Positions 29,389-38,096 of a stretch of DNA of 64,000 nt are shown here, one piece after another. This stretch comes from Thermosipho ferrireducens (lineage in GTDB: Bacteria > Thermotogota > Thermotogae > Thermotogales > Fervidobacteriaceae): positions 186,001-250,000 of the forward strand of contig NZ_CP071446.1 of NCBI RefSeq assembly GCF_017358165.1, written 5' to 3'. A program made the position numbers and the translations under genes. Every line of letters starts with the position of its first letter. Positions within the stretch are counted from its first letter, which is position 1. The notes under the pieces are model-generated. The model was not told the origin of the DNA. It searched no databases and worked only from the letters and a program-made list of their open reading frames with translations.

Positions 29389-30183
29389 TCACGGCAAATT
29401 GTTTATAATCAATTTTACAAGTTCTACATATTCTGTTCCAAGCTCAGAATATTTTACAAGGCCATCTGCCGGATGGCCTTTCTTCTTTCCAGCACGGATT
29501 AATCTAAAGGTTTCATAATAAGGCAAACTATTTAAGTTCATAGCATAACTTTCCATAGACGAAATCAGGTCAGGAAAAATTCTTATTTCATAAGTTGCAT
29601 TTTCAGGCCTCTCCTTAGGTACCAATCCAGTACCCGGGGTAAAAGTCCATTCACCAAAAATATTATTTGCCTCAATAGCAAAACGGCTTGTTCCCCACGC
29701 TGACTCAAGCGCTGCTTGAGCTAACGCTAAATCTTCGGGAATTACATCCACTTTCAAAAGCAAATCTTTCACATTCTTTGCCTTATATTTTTTCATAAGG
29801 TAGTTTATATAATCACTCTGTCCTTTTTCCAGAGCCAAAAACAAATTTTGACGTTCCTGCAAAATTTCAGAATTGACCTTTCTTATTATGGGAACCATTA
29901 CCTTTACAAATATTTCTTTTCTAACAGCGATTGGAGCAGCAGACAAATCCTCAGGAAGCCTTTTAACTATAATATTTGGTGGGTTCTTATAAGAATAATA
30001 ACCTATTTCATCAAAGTAGTTTTTTAAATCCTTCCATGATTCAAATTCAACTTCCACAACATCTGGAATAATCTGAGCTTTCAAAACATCAGTTGAAATT
30101 ATAAAAGAACTTCCCACAAAATAAATATCTACTATAAAAAACGCCACCAATAAAAAAGTACTAAATAACAAAAGCTTTTTCAT
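29389..30183 (-). CDS. Bax-like glucosaminidase-family protein, exported
   Basis: A predicted peptidoglycan N-acetylglucosaminidase of about 264 residues with an N-terminal signal anchor (KKLLLFSTFLLVAFFIVDIYF). The C-terminal domain has LALAQAALESAWGTSRFA, where the Glu is the expected catalytic acid, then NNIFGEWTF and the SMESYAMNLNSLPYYETFR block typical of Bax/glucosaminidase proteins. ATG 30183 is chosen because GGAGGG lies five bases before it. Confidence 0.85.
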   Translation of the reverse strand: MKKLLLFSTFLLVAFFIVDIYFVGSSFIISTDVLKAQIIPDVVEVEFESWKDLKNYFDEIGYYSYKNPPNIIVKRLPEDLSAAPIAVRKEIFVKVMVPIIRKVNSEILQERQNLFLALEKGQSDYINYLMKKYKAKNVKDLLLKVDVIPEDLALAQAALESAWGTSRFAIEANNIFGEWTFTPGTGLVPKERPENATYEIRIFPDLISSMESYAMNLNSLPYYETFRLIRAGKKKGHPADGLVKYSELGTEYVELVKLIINNLP

Positions 30184-30304
30184 CTTTTCCCTCCAGAATA
30201 TCATAATTTCCCCAACACAAAACTTTTTTAGGTTTCCCTAAATAAGTATATCAGCAATATGTATAAAAACAGTGACTACATATTTAAGTTTTTCACAACA
30301 AAAG

Positions 30305-30766
30305 TTACAAAAGTGCTTTTATTTCATCATAATGGGGTTCTATGGCAGGATTTTCGGTAACCCAGGAATACATTATTTTTCCACCTTCATCAATTACAAA
30401 CACCGCTCTTTTTGAAGCAGTGTAATATGGAATTCCTGCAAAATTTTCATGAACTCCCCCATATTTTTTGGACACTACTCCACAAAAGTCGGAAAGTAAA
30501 TCAAACTCTATCCTGTTCTTTTCGGCAAATGCCTTATTGGCAAATGGTGAATCTGCGCTAATTCCCAAAACAATTGCATTTAGATTATTCATTTTAGCAA
30601 GTATATCCCTGAAAGTACAAAGCTCTTTTTCACAAACATTTGTAAAAGCTCCAGGGTAGAATATCAAAACTACCTTTTTCCCCCTAAAATTTGATAACTT
30701 CACTTTCTCAAGCTTTGTATTGTAAAGCTCAAAATCTGGGGCAGTATCCCCTATCCTCAACATCAT
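30305..30766 (-). CDS. peroxiredoxin (AhpC/TSA family)
   Basis: A thiol peroxidase of about 153 residues with a thioredoxin fold. The peroxidatic site is PGAFTNVCEKELC: the Pro, Thr and first Cys form the catalytic triad with a downstream Arg (KRAVFVID). The second Cys five residues on may be the resolving cysteine, as in AhpE/BCP-type proteins. Two adjacent ATG codons follow GGAGGTGAT. It is probably monocistronic. Confidence 0.92.
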   Translation of the reverse strand: MMLRIGDTAPDFELYNTKLEKVKLSNFRGKKVVLIFYPGAFTNVCEKELCTFRDILAKMNNLNAIVLGISADSPFANKAFAEKNRIEFDLLSDFCGVVSKKYGGVHENFAGIPYYTASKRAVFVIDEGGKIMYSWVTENPAIEPHYDEIKALL

Positions 30767-30865
30767 ATCACCTCCTCGTGTATAATATATTATAACTTAA
30801 TTAAACTTAAAAATTAAAATAACCTTTTTTCATCACTTTAAACAAAACTTACATTACTTCTACAA

Positions 30866-31182
30866 ACCTTGCAAGATATTTCACCATTTCACTCCTCAAG
30901 ACAGGCCTTACTAATTTTGCTAATTATAAGATTCCTAACCCTTCGGGTTCGGAATGACATAAATGGGGGAACAAATCTTGCCGATCTCGCTAACACTCGC
31001 TATTCTTTGTCATCCCGAGAAATGCAATGACGAGGGATCTTTCTTTTTCGTCATCCTGAGGAACGAAGTGACAAAGGATCTTATTTTAATAACTTTTTCT
31101 AACTCTCGCTAATCTTGCCAACACTCGCCAATCCTCGCTGTTCTTTGTCATCCTGAGGAGCAGGAAGGCGAAGGATCTTATT
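30866..31182. repeat. composite intergenic repeat cluster R4
   Basis: The gap between the peroxiredoxin gene and tRNA-Asn contains the GACAGGCCTTACTAAT module, the CCCTTCGGGTTCGGAATGAC unit shared with R3, and several GTCATCC(C/T)GAG...AAGGATCTT units (31009-31083, 31147-31181). Two CTCGCTAAT/CTTGCCAAC 9-mer runs are also present. No gene is seen. Confidence 0.8.
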
Positions 31183-31255
31183 TTTTCACCAATTGACAAC
31201 TTAAAAATTTGTGATAACATAATATCGAAAGAAAACAGTTGATTGAAAAAGATAA

Positions 31256-31284
31256 TTGACAAAATTCAGGAAATATGATATAAT
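31256..31284 (+). promoter_or_regulatory. promoter of tRNA-Asn
   Basis: Consensus TTGACA (31256-31261) and TATAAT (31279-31284) are separated by 17 bases, 20 bases before the tRNA. Confidence 0.92.
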
Positions 31285-31304
31285 ATATGGCGATGTGGAA
31301 AAGT

Positions 31305-31380
31305 TCCGGCGTAGCTCAATCGGCAGAGCGGGTGGCTGTTAACCACTAGGTTGGGGGTTCGAGTCCCTCCGCCGGAGCCA
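31305..31380 (+). tRNA. tRNA-Asn (GTT)
   Basis: A complete cloverleaf: acceptor TCCGGCG/CGCCGGA, the D arm with AGCTCAATCGGCAGAGC, an anticodon loop with GTT at 31338-31340, and a T arm with GGTTCGAGTCC. Discriminator G 31377 and an encoded CCA at 31378-31380 complete it. Confidence 0.97.
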
Positions 31381-31388
31381 GATGCAAG

Positions 31389-31417
31389 AAACGTCCAGCT
31401 ATGCTGGACGTTTTTTT
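31389..31417 (+). terminator. terminator of tRNA-Asn; left copy of the hairpin flanking the cmr cassette
   Basis: AACGTCCAGC and GCTGGACGTT form a ten-base-pair stem with a TAT loop, then seven T. The same stem sequence recurs after the last cmr gene (40483-40508). Confidence 0.92.
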
Positions 31418-31662
31418 ATGATACATTATAAATTCCTCCATTATATTCTCTCCATACTATATTTTCTCCTAATATTAAAAAAATAATCATATCAAAAATA
31501 GCTCAAAGTTATACAAATTTCTTTCGATAAATTTTTCAAAAATGTAAAATAAGCGAAAAAGAAATTTGGCTTAAAAAATCCATCAATGTGAGATAAACAT
31601 AAAAACATATGGTGTTTGATAGAAAAATCAGATCGCGTTATCTCTGAGTAACAAATAATTAA

Positions 31663-31690
31663 TTGTTTTGAAAAGTAACTGATGTATAAT
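31663..31690 (+). promoter_or_regulatory. candidate promoter reading through the decayed array into the cmr operon
   Basis: TTGTTT (31663-31668) and TATAAT (31685-31690) are separated by 16 bases. No terminator is seen between it and cmr1, so it may act as array leader promoter and operon promoter. The rest of 31420-31690 is featureless AT-rich sequence. Confidence 0.55.
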
Positions 31691-31756
31691 TAAAAAAGGC
31701 ACCTTGAAAGGTAATAAAAAGATAAAAAATGTAACTAATCATATGGCTTTTTTAAC

Positions 31757-32054
31757 ATTTAAACCGTTCCTATAAAGAATTGAAACAATTCTTCATTTAT
31801 TTCTTTTATTTTTGGAAAACGTTATCTCTTATCGTGCTTAAAATAAATTGAAATATGTATAAAAGATATTTTTATATGTATTACAAAAAGCTTTTTCACA
31901 GCATCTATGAAGAATTTAAATACATTAAATATTCTTTGGTTTAGCACGTTTTCACCTCCTTTCTATTTTTATTAATGAATCAAGTTCTTATAAATGGGCA
32001 TTATCGCCTTTTTCTAAAATGGAGTTCTGCCACGTCACCTATGAGGAATTGAAA
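31757..32054 (+). CRISPR. decayed CRISPR array upstream of cmr1
   Basis: Four degenerate 30-base repeats share a 3' end like CCTATGAGGAATTGAAAC. They are A 31757-31786 (ends CCTATAAAGAATTGAAAC), B 31825-31854 (TTATCGTGCTTA, ending AATTGAAAT), C 31892-31921 (CATCTATGAAGAATTTAAAT) and D 32025-32054 (CACCTATGAGGAATTGAAAC). Against the repeat type recalled from thermophiles each matches about 20-23 of 30. Spacers A-B and B-C are 38 and 37 bases. C to D is 103 bases, exactly room for one lost repeat (faint trace at 31959-31988) and two spacers. Another faint copy lies at about 31690-31720, one period before A. The regular period of about 67 bases is the main evidence. Confidence 0.75.
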
Positions 32055-32086
32055 CTTAACTGATATAAGAAGGAGATGGTGATGTA

Positions 32087-33145
32087 ATGCAGGAAATAAC
32101 CGTGAAATTCAGAACAATAACTCCGCTCTGGACGGGAAACGCGTGGGGGAAATGTGACGAAATAAAACCAGCTGCTTTGATAGGGAGTTTAAGATTCTGG
32201 TTTGAAGTTATTTGCTATTTTTCCGGTGTTGTAAGTGGAGAGGATTTTGATACTAAACTTGGTAGGTTTGAAAGAGAAGTTGATAGTAAAAAATTCAAAG
32301 GATATCTAAGTAGCAATGGAAATTCTTTCAAAGACAAGATAAAGGGATTGTTAAACCAAAACATTCCATTACCTTCGATAATATTTGGGACGACAAATTG
32401 GGAAAGTTTAATAAAAATTAAACATATTGAACCTATCGGTAATTATTGTTTTGGAAATAAGCTAAACATCCCTAAAAAGATATGTATTAACAAAAATGGC
32501 ACAAATAATATAAAGGAAAATCAAGAATGTCCAAATAGAAGCAACAATGGATGGTCAGTATTTTATTTTAATAACCCGTATTTCTATGGACAATTTAGAG
32601 TTAAATTTTTAGTGAATGAAAGTATTTTAAATGAGATATTTTACCCACTACTAAACTTTATGGATAAATATGGATACTGGGGTGGAAAATGGAACATTGG
32701 ATATGGAAGATTAAAAATAGAAAAAGTAGAATTTAAAAATAAAGGACAATGGTACGAAAGAGAGATTTCTGGAGAATATGAGTTTAAATTTAGTAATTTG
32801 CATAATATGTTAAAAGACAAAAAGTTCATTAATTTAATAACCAATAGTCCTAATTTTGACAATTTAATTACTAAAAAAACATCATTATATATATTGGAGA
32901 ATCAATTTTCAAAAAATGATTTTAAAAGTGTAATAAAGGAACTATTAAAAATTAAATCTAAAAAGAGGGGAATTTTTAGAAATGACAAAGAATTTAGACA
33001 TAAAGTTTTTGGAAAAACAGGAAGAGAAGATTATCTTCCGCAAGGCTCAAAAATACTTCCTTACATCTATGAAGAAAATGGGCAATATCACGGTGGATTT
33101 CTATCTATCGCCGGATTGCTAAATTTACAGGAGGAGACAAAATGA
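32087..33145 (+). CDS. cmr1: type III CRISPR RAMP protein Cmr1
   Basis: The 352-residue product is a Cas7-group RAMP subunit of the Cmr effector complex, usually at the head of the complex opposite Cas10. The N-terminus carries the Cmr1 signature (ITPLWTGNAWGKCDEIKPAA followed by LIGSLRFWFEV). A central glycine-rich YWGGKWNIGYGRLKI matches the family's second RAMP motif. The start has AAGGAGATGG eight bases upstream, and the last repeat of the decayed array ends 32 bases before the ATG. It overlaps cmr6 by four bases. Confidence 0.9.
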   Translation: MQEITVKFRTITPLWTGNAWGKCDEIKPAALIGSLRFWFEVICYFSGVVSGEDFDTKLGRFEREVDSKKFKGYLSSNGNSFKDKIKGLLNQNIPLPSIIFGTTNWESLIKIKHIEPIGNYCFGNKLNIPKKICINKNGTNNIKENQECPNRSNNGWSVFYFNNPYFYGQFRVKFLVNESILNEIFYPLLNFMDKYGYWGGKWNIGYGRLKIEKVEFKNKGQWYEREISGEYEFKFSNLHNMLKDKKFINLITNSPNFDNLITKKTSLYILENQFSKNDFKSVIKELLKIKSKKRGIFRNDKEFRHKVFGKTGREDYLPQGSKILPYIYEENGQYHGGFLSIAGLLNLQEETK

Positions 33146-34419
33146 AACATTTTGAATCTTTGATAGAAATTAATCCTGAGAAAGTTAAAGATTTAAATGA
33201 ATATATTGCATATTGTAAGTATTTTTTCAAATATAAAAGCGAAGAAAAAATAAAAGGATATCTAAGCGGGCAAGATATAGATAAAGACAAATTCGATAAT
33301 TTGTGCAAGGATTTCCCTTTTTTGAAACATGACTTTGACAAAGATGTGAATGGTGGAAAATTTAATGTAGATTTGTTTAAATACTTAAAAAAGAACAAAG
33401 CTAATAATACATTTAAAGATTTTCCTCTAAGTTGGCTGAAAGATAAAATTATAAAAGAAGATAAATACCTCCAAATTGATAATAAAACAATAAATAAGCT
33501 CAAAAAAATCTCCGGGATCTTAGAATCATCAGAAATAAAAAAATATTCAAGTAGCCTTCCTAAATACTCATTTATAATCTGGGTGAAAATAGAATTAACT
33601 GCGCCATATTTTTCTAAAGACGATGATGAATTTTATATCATCCAGAATCCCATATTAAAAGAAACTAATTTTAAAATTCCAATACTCCGAGGTTCGGGAT
33701 TGAAAGGGAGTATGGCAAACGCATTTAAAAATCCATCTGAAAGCGAAGAAAATTCAGGCAATCGGAAAATAATGATAGAGAGTTTTTTGAGAATATTTGG
33801 CACAGGCTCTGAGAGCATTAAATGTATTGAAAATTATCTAAAGAAAGGTAAGAAATTTGAAGAATTTAAAAAGAAGATCGTTGAATTCATACTATTTGAA
33901 TTAGGGTTAGATGTTGATAAAAAAGATATAGAGACAATAAATAAAGCAAAAAGCGATAAAGAACTCTTTGAAGAATTTTTAAAAGATAAAATTTCCGAGA
34001 AGCTTGAAAAATCACAGAATCTGCCAATAGAATTTCAAACTCATAAAGGAAGAGCTATATTTTATCCTATTTACTTTGACAGGCTCTCATTAGAAATCAT
34101 AAATCCGCATGACAGAATAAAAAGAGCAGGTAAAAATCCTATTCACTATGAAATAGTACCAGAAGGCACAAAAGGTATTTTACAAATTATCTACGTACCT
34201 TATGATGCAGTTTTGAAAAAAAATGAAGAAATAGAAAAAGAGGTATGTAAAGACTTAAAACATTTATGTGAAGCTGTTGAAAAACTTGCAACAAACGGTA
34301 TAGGTGCTAAAACAAAACTTGGCTGGGGAAGTTTTGAGTTGAAACAAAAAATATACTGTGTAAATGCCGATCTGAAAATAGAAAATGTTCCAGAGGGGTG
34401 GAAAGAATGCCAGAGTTGA
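33142..34419 (+). CDS. cmr6: type III CRISPR RAMP protein Cmr6
   Basis: The 425-residue Cas7-group RAMP protein has a long, Lys-rich N-terminal extension (about 1-130). The core motifs follow: PILRGSGLKGSMANAF (G-rich loop after the first strands), EIINPHDRIKRAGKNPIHYE with VPEGTKG, and the terminal GIGAKTKLGWGSFEL. The Asp-Pro-His-like NPH block and GAKTxLGxG are Cmr6 features. It overlaps cmr1 and cas10, implying translational coupling. Composition is visibly more AT-rich than the housekeeping genes nearby. Confidence 0.82.
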   Translation: MKHFESLIEINPEKVKDLNEYIAYCKYFFKYKSEEKIKGYLSGQDIDKDKFDNLCKDFPFLKHDFDKDVNGGKFNVDLFKYLKKNKANNTFKDFPLSWLKDKIIKEDKYLQIDNKTINKLKKISGILESSEIKKYSSSLPKYSFIIWVKIELTAPYFSKDDDEFYIIQNPILKETNFKIPILRGSGLKGSMANAFKNPSESEENSGNRKIMIESFLRIFGTGSESIKCIENYLKKGKKFEEFKKKIVEFILFELGLDVDKKDIETINKAKSDKELFEEFLKDKISEKLEKSQNLPIEFQTHKGRAIFYPIYFDRLSLEIINPHDRIKRAGKNPIHYEIVPEGTKGILQIIYVPYDAVLKKNEEIEKEVCKDLKHLCEAVEKLATNGIGAKTKLGWGSFELKQKIYCVNADLKIENVPEGWKECQS

Positions 34420-37400
34420 ATTTGAAAAATTTAGAAAAATATAAGGATGAAATATTAAAAGCAGAGATTGGCACTTTGCTCTTTAATTTAGGTAAGACAC
34501 ACATTGGTTTTTGGAGAGAAAAAGATGAACAACGTTATTTTCAAGTTCATGAAAGTGCTTTTGAAGATATTTTTGGCTATAAACCTTTTGGAAGTTACAA
34601 AAAATATTATGAAAAAGAAAAAGATAATGATAAAAATAAGGATAAGAACAAAAAACTTCCTTTTGAATGGGAATTAGAAAAATATGGTTTAAAAGATTTT
34701 ATAGAAAATCAGGAAGTTAAATTTCCTTTCAAGATTGACAATGAAAATGGAAGTATAAATTGGGTGGAATTTTTTAAAGGCAATAGTTCGAATACTGAAT
34801 TCATGAAAAGAATATTTTTTGGAGGTTGTGAAAACATAAACTCTGGTATAGATAAAGGGGCTCCTAAAGTACAGATGACCCCACCCTTATGGTTGTCAAA
34901 TGCCTTTGGGAGTTTTAAAAGAGAACTGAATGAAAAAGATTATGATAAAAGAAGGGGATGTTTTTACCAGAAGTTCTATGATTTTTTAAAAAAGAAAAAT
35001 TATTTCAATGAACCAGATTGGATAGAGATAAGAAAATTCGTGTTTAAAGAAATAAAAACGTGGTATTCTGAACTGCTCAGCGACAGTCGTTTCCCGGTTA
35101 ATGATGTTTCTCTATGGGATCAGGCTTATATGACAGCATCTATGTTTAAAGCTGTTTTAGCTCAATTGGTGTTAGATGAAACACTGAAAAATAAAAATAT
35201 TGAAAATCACAATTATTTTAAAAAGCCCTCAGAGATAAAGTGGAGAATATTAGGAATACAGTATGACAAACTTGGTTTAGCTGAAAAAGGCTATAAACCC
35301 GCGCATATTCAGTGGTACAGGCAAACAGCGAAAGAAATAGACGATGAAATAAAAAAACTCTTAGAATATGAATACCCAATAGGAAATGAGATCTATAGAG
35401 ATGAAACAGGGATATATTTTATAGTTGGAGAAAGTTTGGGAAAAGATAAAGGAGATCTTGCAAAGTTACATTCTGACTTAGATGAAATTAAGTGTAAAAT
35501 TTTGAATATTTTTAAAGAAAAAACAGATGATGAATTTTACCCGGCAATAATTTTAACAAAAGCCTCCAGAGGATTAATGAATTTAGGGTATTTAATTCAG
35601 AAAGCAAAAGAGAATTTTTTGAAACCTGAAACAATTAAATTTAATATAAATTTCGCAAACAGTCCTGATAATAATGATAATAATAAAGGTGATGCGATAA
35701 ACATCTGTCCTGTATGCCAGCAGAGGTTGATTTATGAAGTTGACAAAAAAAGAAATATAAAACCGACAGTGTGTGAAACCTGTTATGAAAGAACGTATAG
35801 TAAAAGGGTTAAAGAATGGAAGGAAAACTTAAAAAATGGTTCAAAAAACAATGAAACCATATGGCTTGATCAAATAAAAGACAAAAACAACAGAATTGCT
35901 CTGGTTACTTTGAAATTTGAAACAGAGGACTGGCTGAATGGAAATTTATTGAATAGTTTGTTGACTAATAAAATTGATAGCAAACTTTACAATGATATAA
36001 AAAAGAATTGTATTGAATTTATAAAGATTATTTCAGGCAAAAACTTTATATCACACAACATTGTAATTCTTATTAAAAATTTGAAAAATATAAACTCAAG
36101 CGAGTATGGATGTTTGATGTCGCTTGAAAGTTATTTAGAAGAAATCAATAAAACATTTACAAAATTCAGAGATAATGAAATATCAGTTTTTCTGACTAAA
36201 GATAAAAATAATAAACTGCTCTTTGCTAAGGATTATAATAAGAATAAGAAAAAATTAAGAAATCTTCAAGATGATATTAATTTAGGTGGCGGTCATGTAA
36301 TCAAAAAAACGGTAGATTGGGCAAAAGATGAAAAAATTAAAACTTTAAAAAGTAATATACAAAAACTCTTACATGATTATTTTTCTGCGCTGGAGTTTAT
36401 AGGATTCCTTAAGACATACTCAGAAGACAGCATAAAGGGACATTACAAAAATTCTTTTAATGATTTTATCAGACAAATATTTTTTGACTCGATTATAGGT
36501 ACAAAATGGGAAGAGTTTATTAAAAGCAAATCATTATGCAAAAAAATAGACTGGAGCACTAAAAAGATAGAATGGGATAAATTGACAGACGAAGATATAG
36601 ATTTACTGGCAACAACAATATTACAGCTCCTTCTTCGAAAAAACCCTTCACCTGCAAGATTGAGAAGAATCTGGGAGAGTACACTGGAGTTTATGGAAGA
36701 TATTGAAAAGAATATAATAAACTTACTCGAGATTCCAGTTTGGGAGAGAAAAGGTCTGGTACTGAAAGGAAAAATTGATAAAGGTAACATAAAACAAACA
36801 GGAGAAGAATTAGAATGCAAAAATATTTTGTTCTGGGCTGAGCCTGTGAACGACTCAAAGAACGACAGGGTTAAACTATATTTAATCAGTTCCGTAAGAG
36901 ACTTTTTAAATGAATTCGGTAATACAAAAGTAAAAAAATTATTGAAAAATGCGCAGGAAAATCAAGAAGAATTAGCCGGGATTCTCAAAAGTCCTGAAAA
37001 AGTTAAGGAGAATATTGAGTTTAAACCAGAGCAAGATAGCAATTCACTTAAATTTAAGCAATATGACAATCCAGATAAAAATTACAAAATAAGCGAGATT
37101 GATATAGAAAGTGTTTATAGCTATAAACCATATTTTTCAATCATAGACCCAACACCTGTGTCGTGGCAGTTTGCAATTCCAGCAGAATACGTTCCTAAAT
37201 TATTGGAAAAAGTTGAAGAAGAGTATAGTAAAAGATTTAAATATGTTTATGGAAAGCTACCGCTTCATGTTGGTGTTATAGTACAAAACTATAAAAGCCC
37301 ACTTTATATAGGCGTGAAAGCTTTACGTAAAATCAGAAGAGATACGTCAAACATAGATGAGCTTTATAAAGAGATTGCGGTTTCAAAATTTTGCATTAAA

Positions 37401-38045
37401 CAAAAGAAAAAATTATCTTTTGCAAATTCAGAAGAAAAAGCCAACAGCACAGAAAACTATTATTCTCTTTACTGGAGCAACTCAAACAATAAAGACTACG
37501 AGTTTTATATAAAACCAGATGATAAATGGAAAAAATGGCTCAGCACATTAGACAAATTCAAGAATAATAGTAAAGTTAGCATAATTCCTAACACGTTTGA
37601 CTTTGAATTTTTAGATTCAAATGCCAGAAGAAATGATATAGAGTATTATAAAGGCAAAAGAATTTTACCAATTAAGTCAAATCGACCTTATGATACATCA
37701 GATTGGGAAAAATTTTTAAAATTTAGAGAAATCTTTAAAAATGCAAAAAACAGGTTCAATACAATGGTGAGCAATATATATAAATACTTAGATGACTGGA
37801 ATGAACAAAATAAAGAGTCAATCGTGAAATTGTTAATTTCAGGCCTTGTAAACATACTTGAGCTTAACAAGAACACAAATAAAGAGATACTAAAAGAGTT
37901 ATGCGATATATTTGAGTTAGATGAATGTGAAAACTCAGATGCTTTTGCAGAAGCACTCAAAAGACTTTCTCCAGAAAAAGTAAAAGAAAAAATGCTGTTA
38001 TTTTTAGATATGTATGATTTTTGGCATAGAGCATTGAAAGAGTAA
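34407..38045 (+). CDS. cas10: Cas10-like large subunit (Csx11/III-C-like) lacking HD and GGDD motifs
   Basis: The 1212-residue protein is longer than typical Cmr2. The N-terminal region that normally carries the HD nuclease pair reads LLFNLGKTH, so both HD residues are replaced. A zinc-ribbon CPVC...CETC lies at about 434-456. The palm region is recognisable from FAIPAEYVPKLLEKVEEEY and YGKLPLHVGVIVQNYKSPLY, but the position of GGDD reads TPVS (about residues 914-917). No GGDD occurs elsewhere. Neither single-stranded DNase nor cyclic oligoadenylate synthesis is therefore expected. This is the described hallmark of subtype III-C (MTH326-like). ATG 34407 follows GAGGGGTGG; a GTG at 34398 lies in that site. 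Confidence 0.82.
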   Translation: MPELNLKNLEKYKDEILKAEIGTLLFNLGKTHIGFWREKDEQRYFQVHESAFEDIFGYKPFGSYKKYYEKEKDNDKNKDKNKKLPFEWELEKYGLKDFIENQEVKFPFKIDNENGSINWVEFFKGNSSNTEFMKRIFFGGCENINSGIDKGAPKVQMTPPLWLSNAFGSFKRELNEKDYDKRRGCFYQKFYDFLKKKNYFNEPDWIEIRKFVFKEIKTWYSELLSDSRFPVNDVSLWDQAYMTASMFKAVLAQLVLDETLKNKNIENHNYFKKPSEIKWRILGIQYDKLGLAEKGYKPAHIQWYRQTAKEIDDEIKKLLEYEYPIGNEIYRDETGIYFIVGESLGKDKGDLAKLHSDLDEIKCKILNIFKEKTDDEFYPAIILTKASRGLMNLGYLIQKAKENFLKPETIKFNINFANSPDNNDNNKGDAINICPVCQQRLIYEVDKKRNIKPTVCETCYERTYSKRVKEWKENLKNGSKNNETIWLDQIKDKNNRIALVTLKFETEDWLNGNLLNSLLTNKIDSKLYNDIKKNCIEFIKIISGKNFISHNIVILIKNLKNINSSEYGCLMSLESYLEEINKTFTKFRDNEISVFLTKDKNNKLLFAKDYNKNKKKLRNLQDDINLGGGHVIKKTVDWAKDEKIKTLKSNIQKLLHDYFSALEFIGFLKTYSEDSIKGHYKNSFNDFIRQIFFDSIIGTKWEEFIKSKSLCKKIDWSTKKIEWDKLTDEDIDLLATTILQLLLRKNPSPARLRRIWESTLEFMEDIEKNIINLLEIPVWERKGLVLKGKIDKGNIKQTGEELECKNILFWAEPVNDSKNDRVKLYLISSVRDFLNEFGNTKVKKLLKNAQENQEELAGILKSPEKVKENIEFKPEQDSNSLKFKQYDNPDKNYKISEIDIESVYSYKPYFSIIDPTPVSWQFAIPAEYVPKLLEKVEEEYSKRFKYVYGKLPLHVGVIVQNYKSPLYIGVKALRKIRRDTSNIDELYKEIAVSKFCIKQKKKLSFANSEEKANSTENYYSLYWSNSNNKDYEFYIKPDDKWKKWLSTLDKFKNNSKVSIIPNTFDFEFLDSNARRNDIEYYKGKRILPIKSNRPYDTSDWEKFLKFREIFKNAKNRFNTMVSNIYKYLDDWNEQNKESIVKLLISGLVNILELNKNTNKEILKELCDIFELDECENSDAFAEALKRLSPEKVKEKMLLFLDMYDFWHRALKE

Positions 38046-38096
38046 TTTAAATCTATTATGCATGTAAACAATAATTTTTTAAACGAGGTGATAAAC

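Noticed and set aside
31627-31656. Possible extra decayed CRISPR repeat (TATCTCTGAGTAACAAAT)
   Set aside because: It resembles the repeat only with a gap, lies upstream of the candidate leader promoter and breaks the 66-68 base period.
36361-36400. LLHDYF in the middle of Cas10 as the HD nuclease motif
   Set aside because: It lies near residue 655, far from the N-terminal HD position, and is not followed by the GK of the nuclease motif; it is a chance match in a helix.
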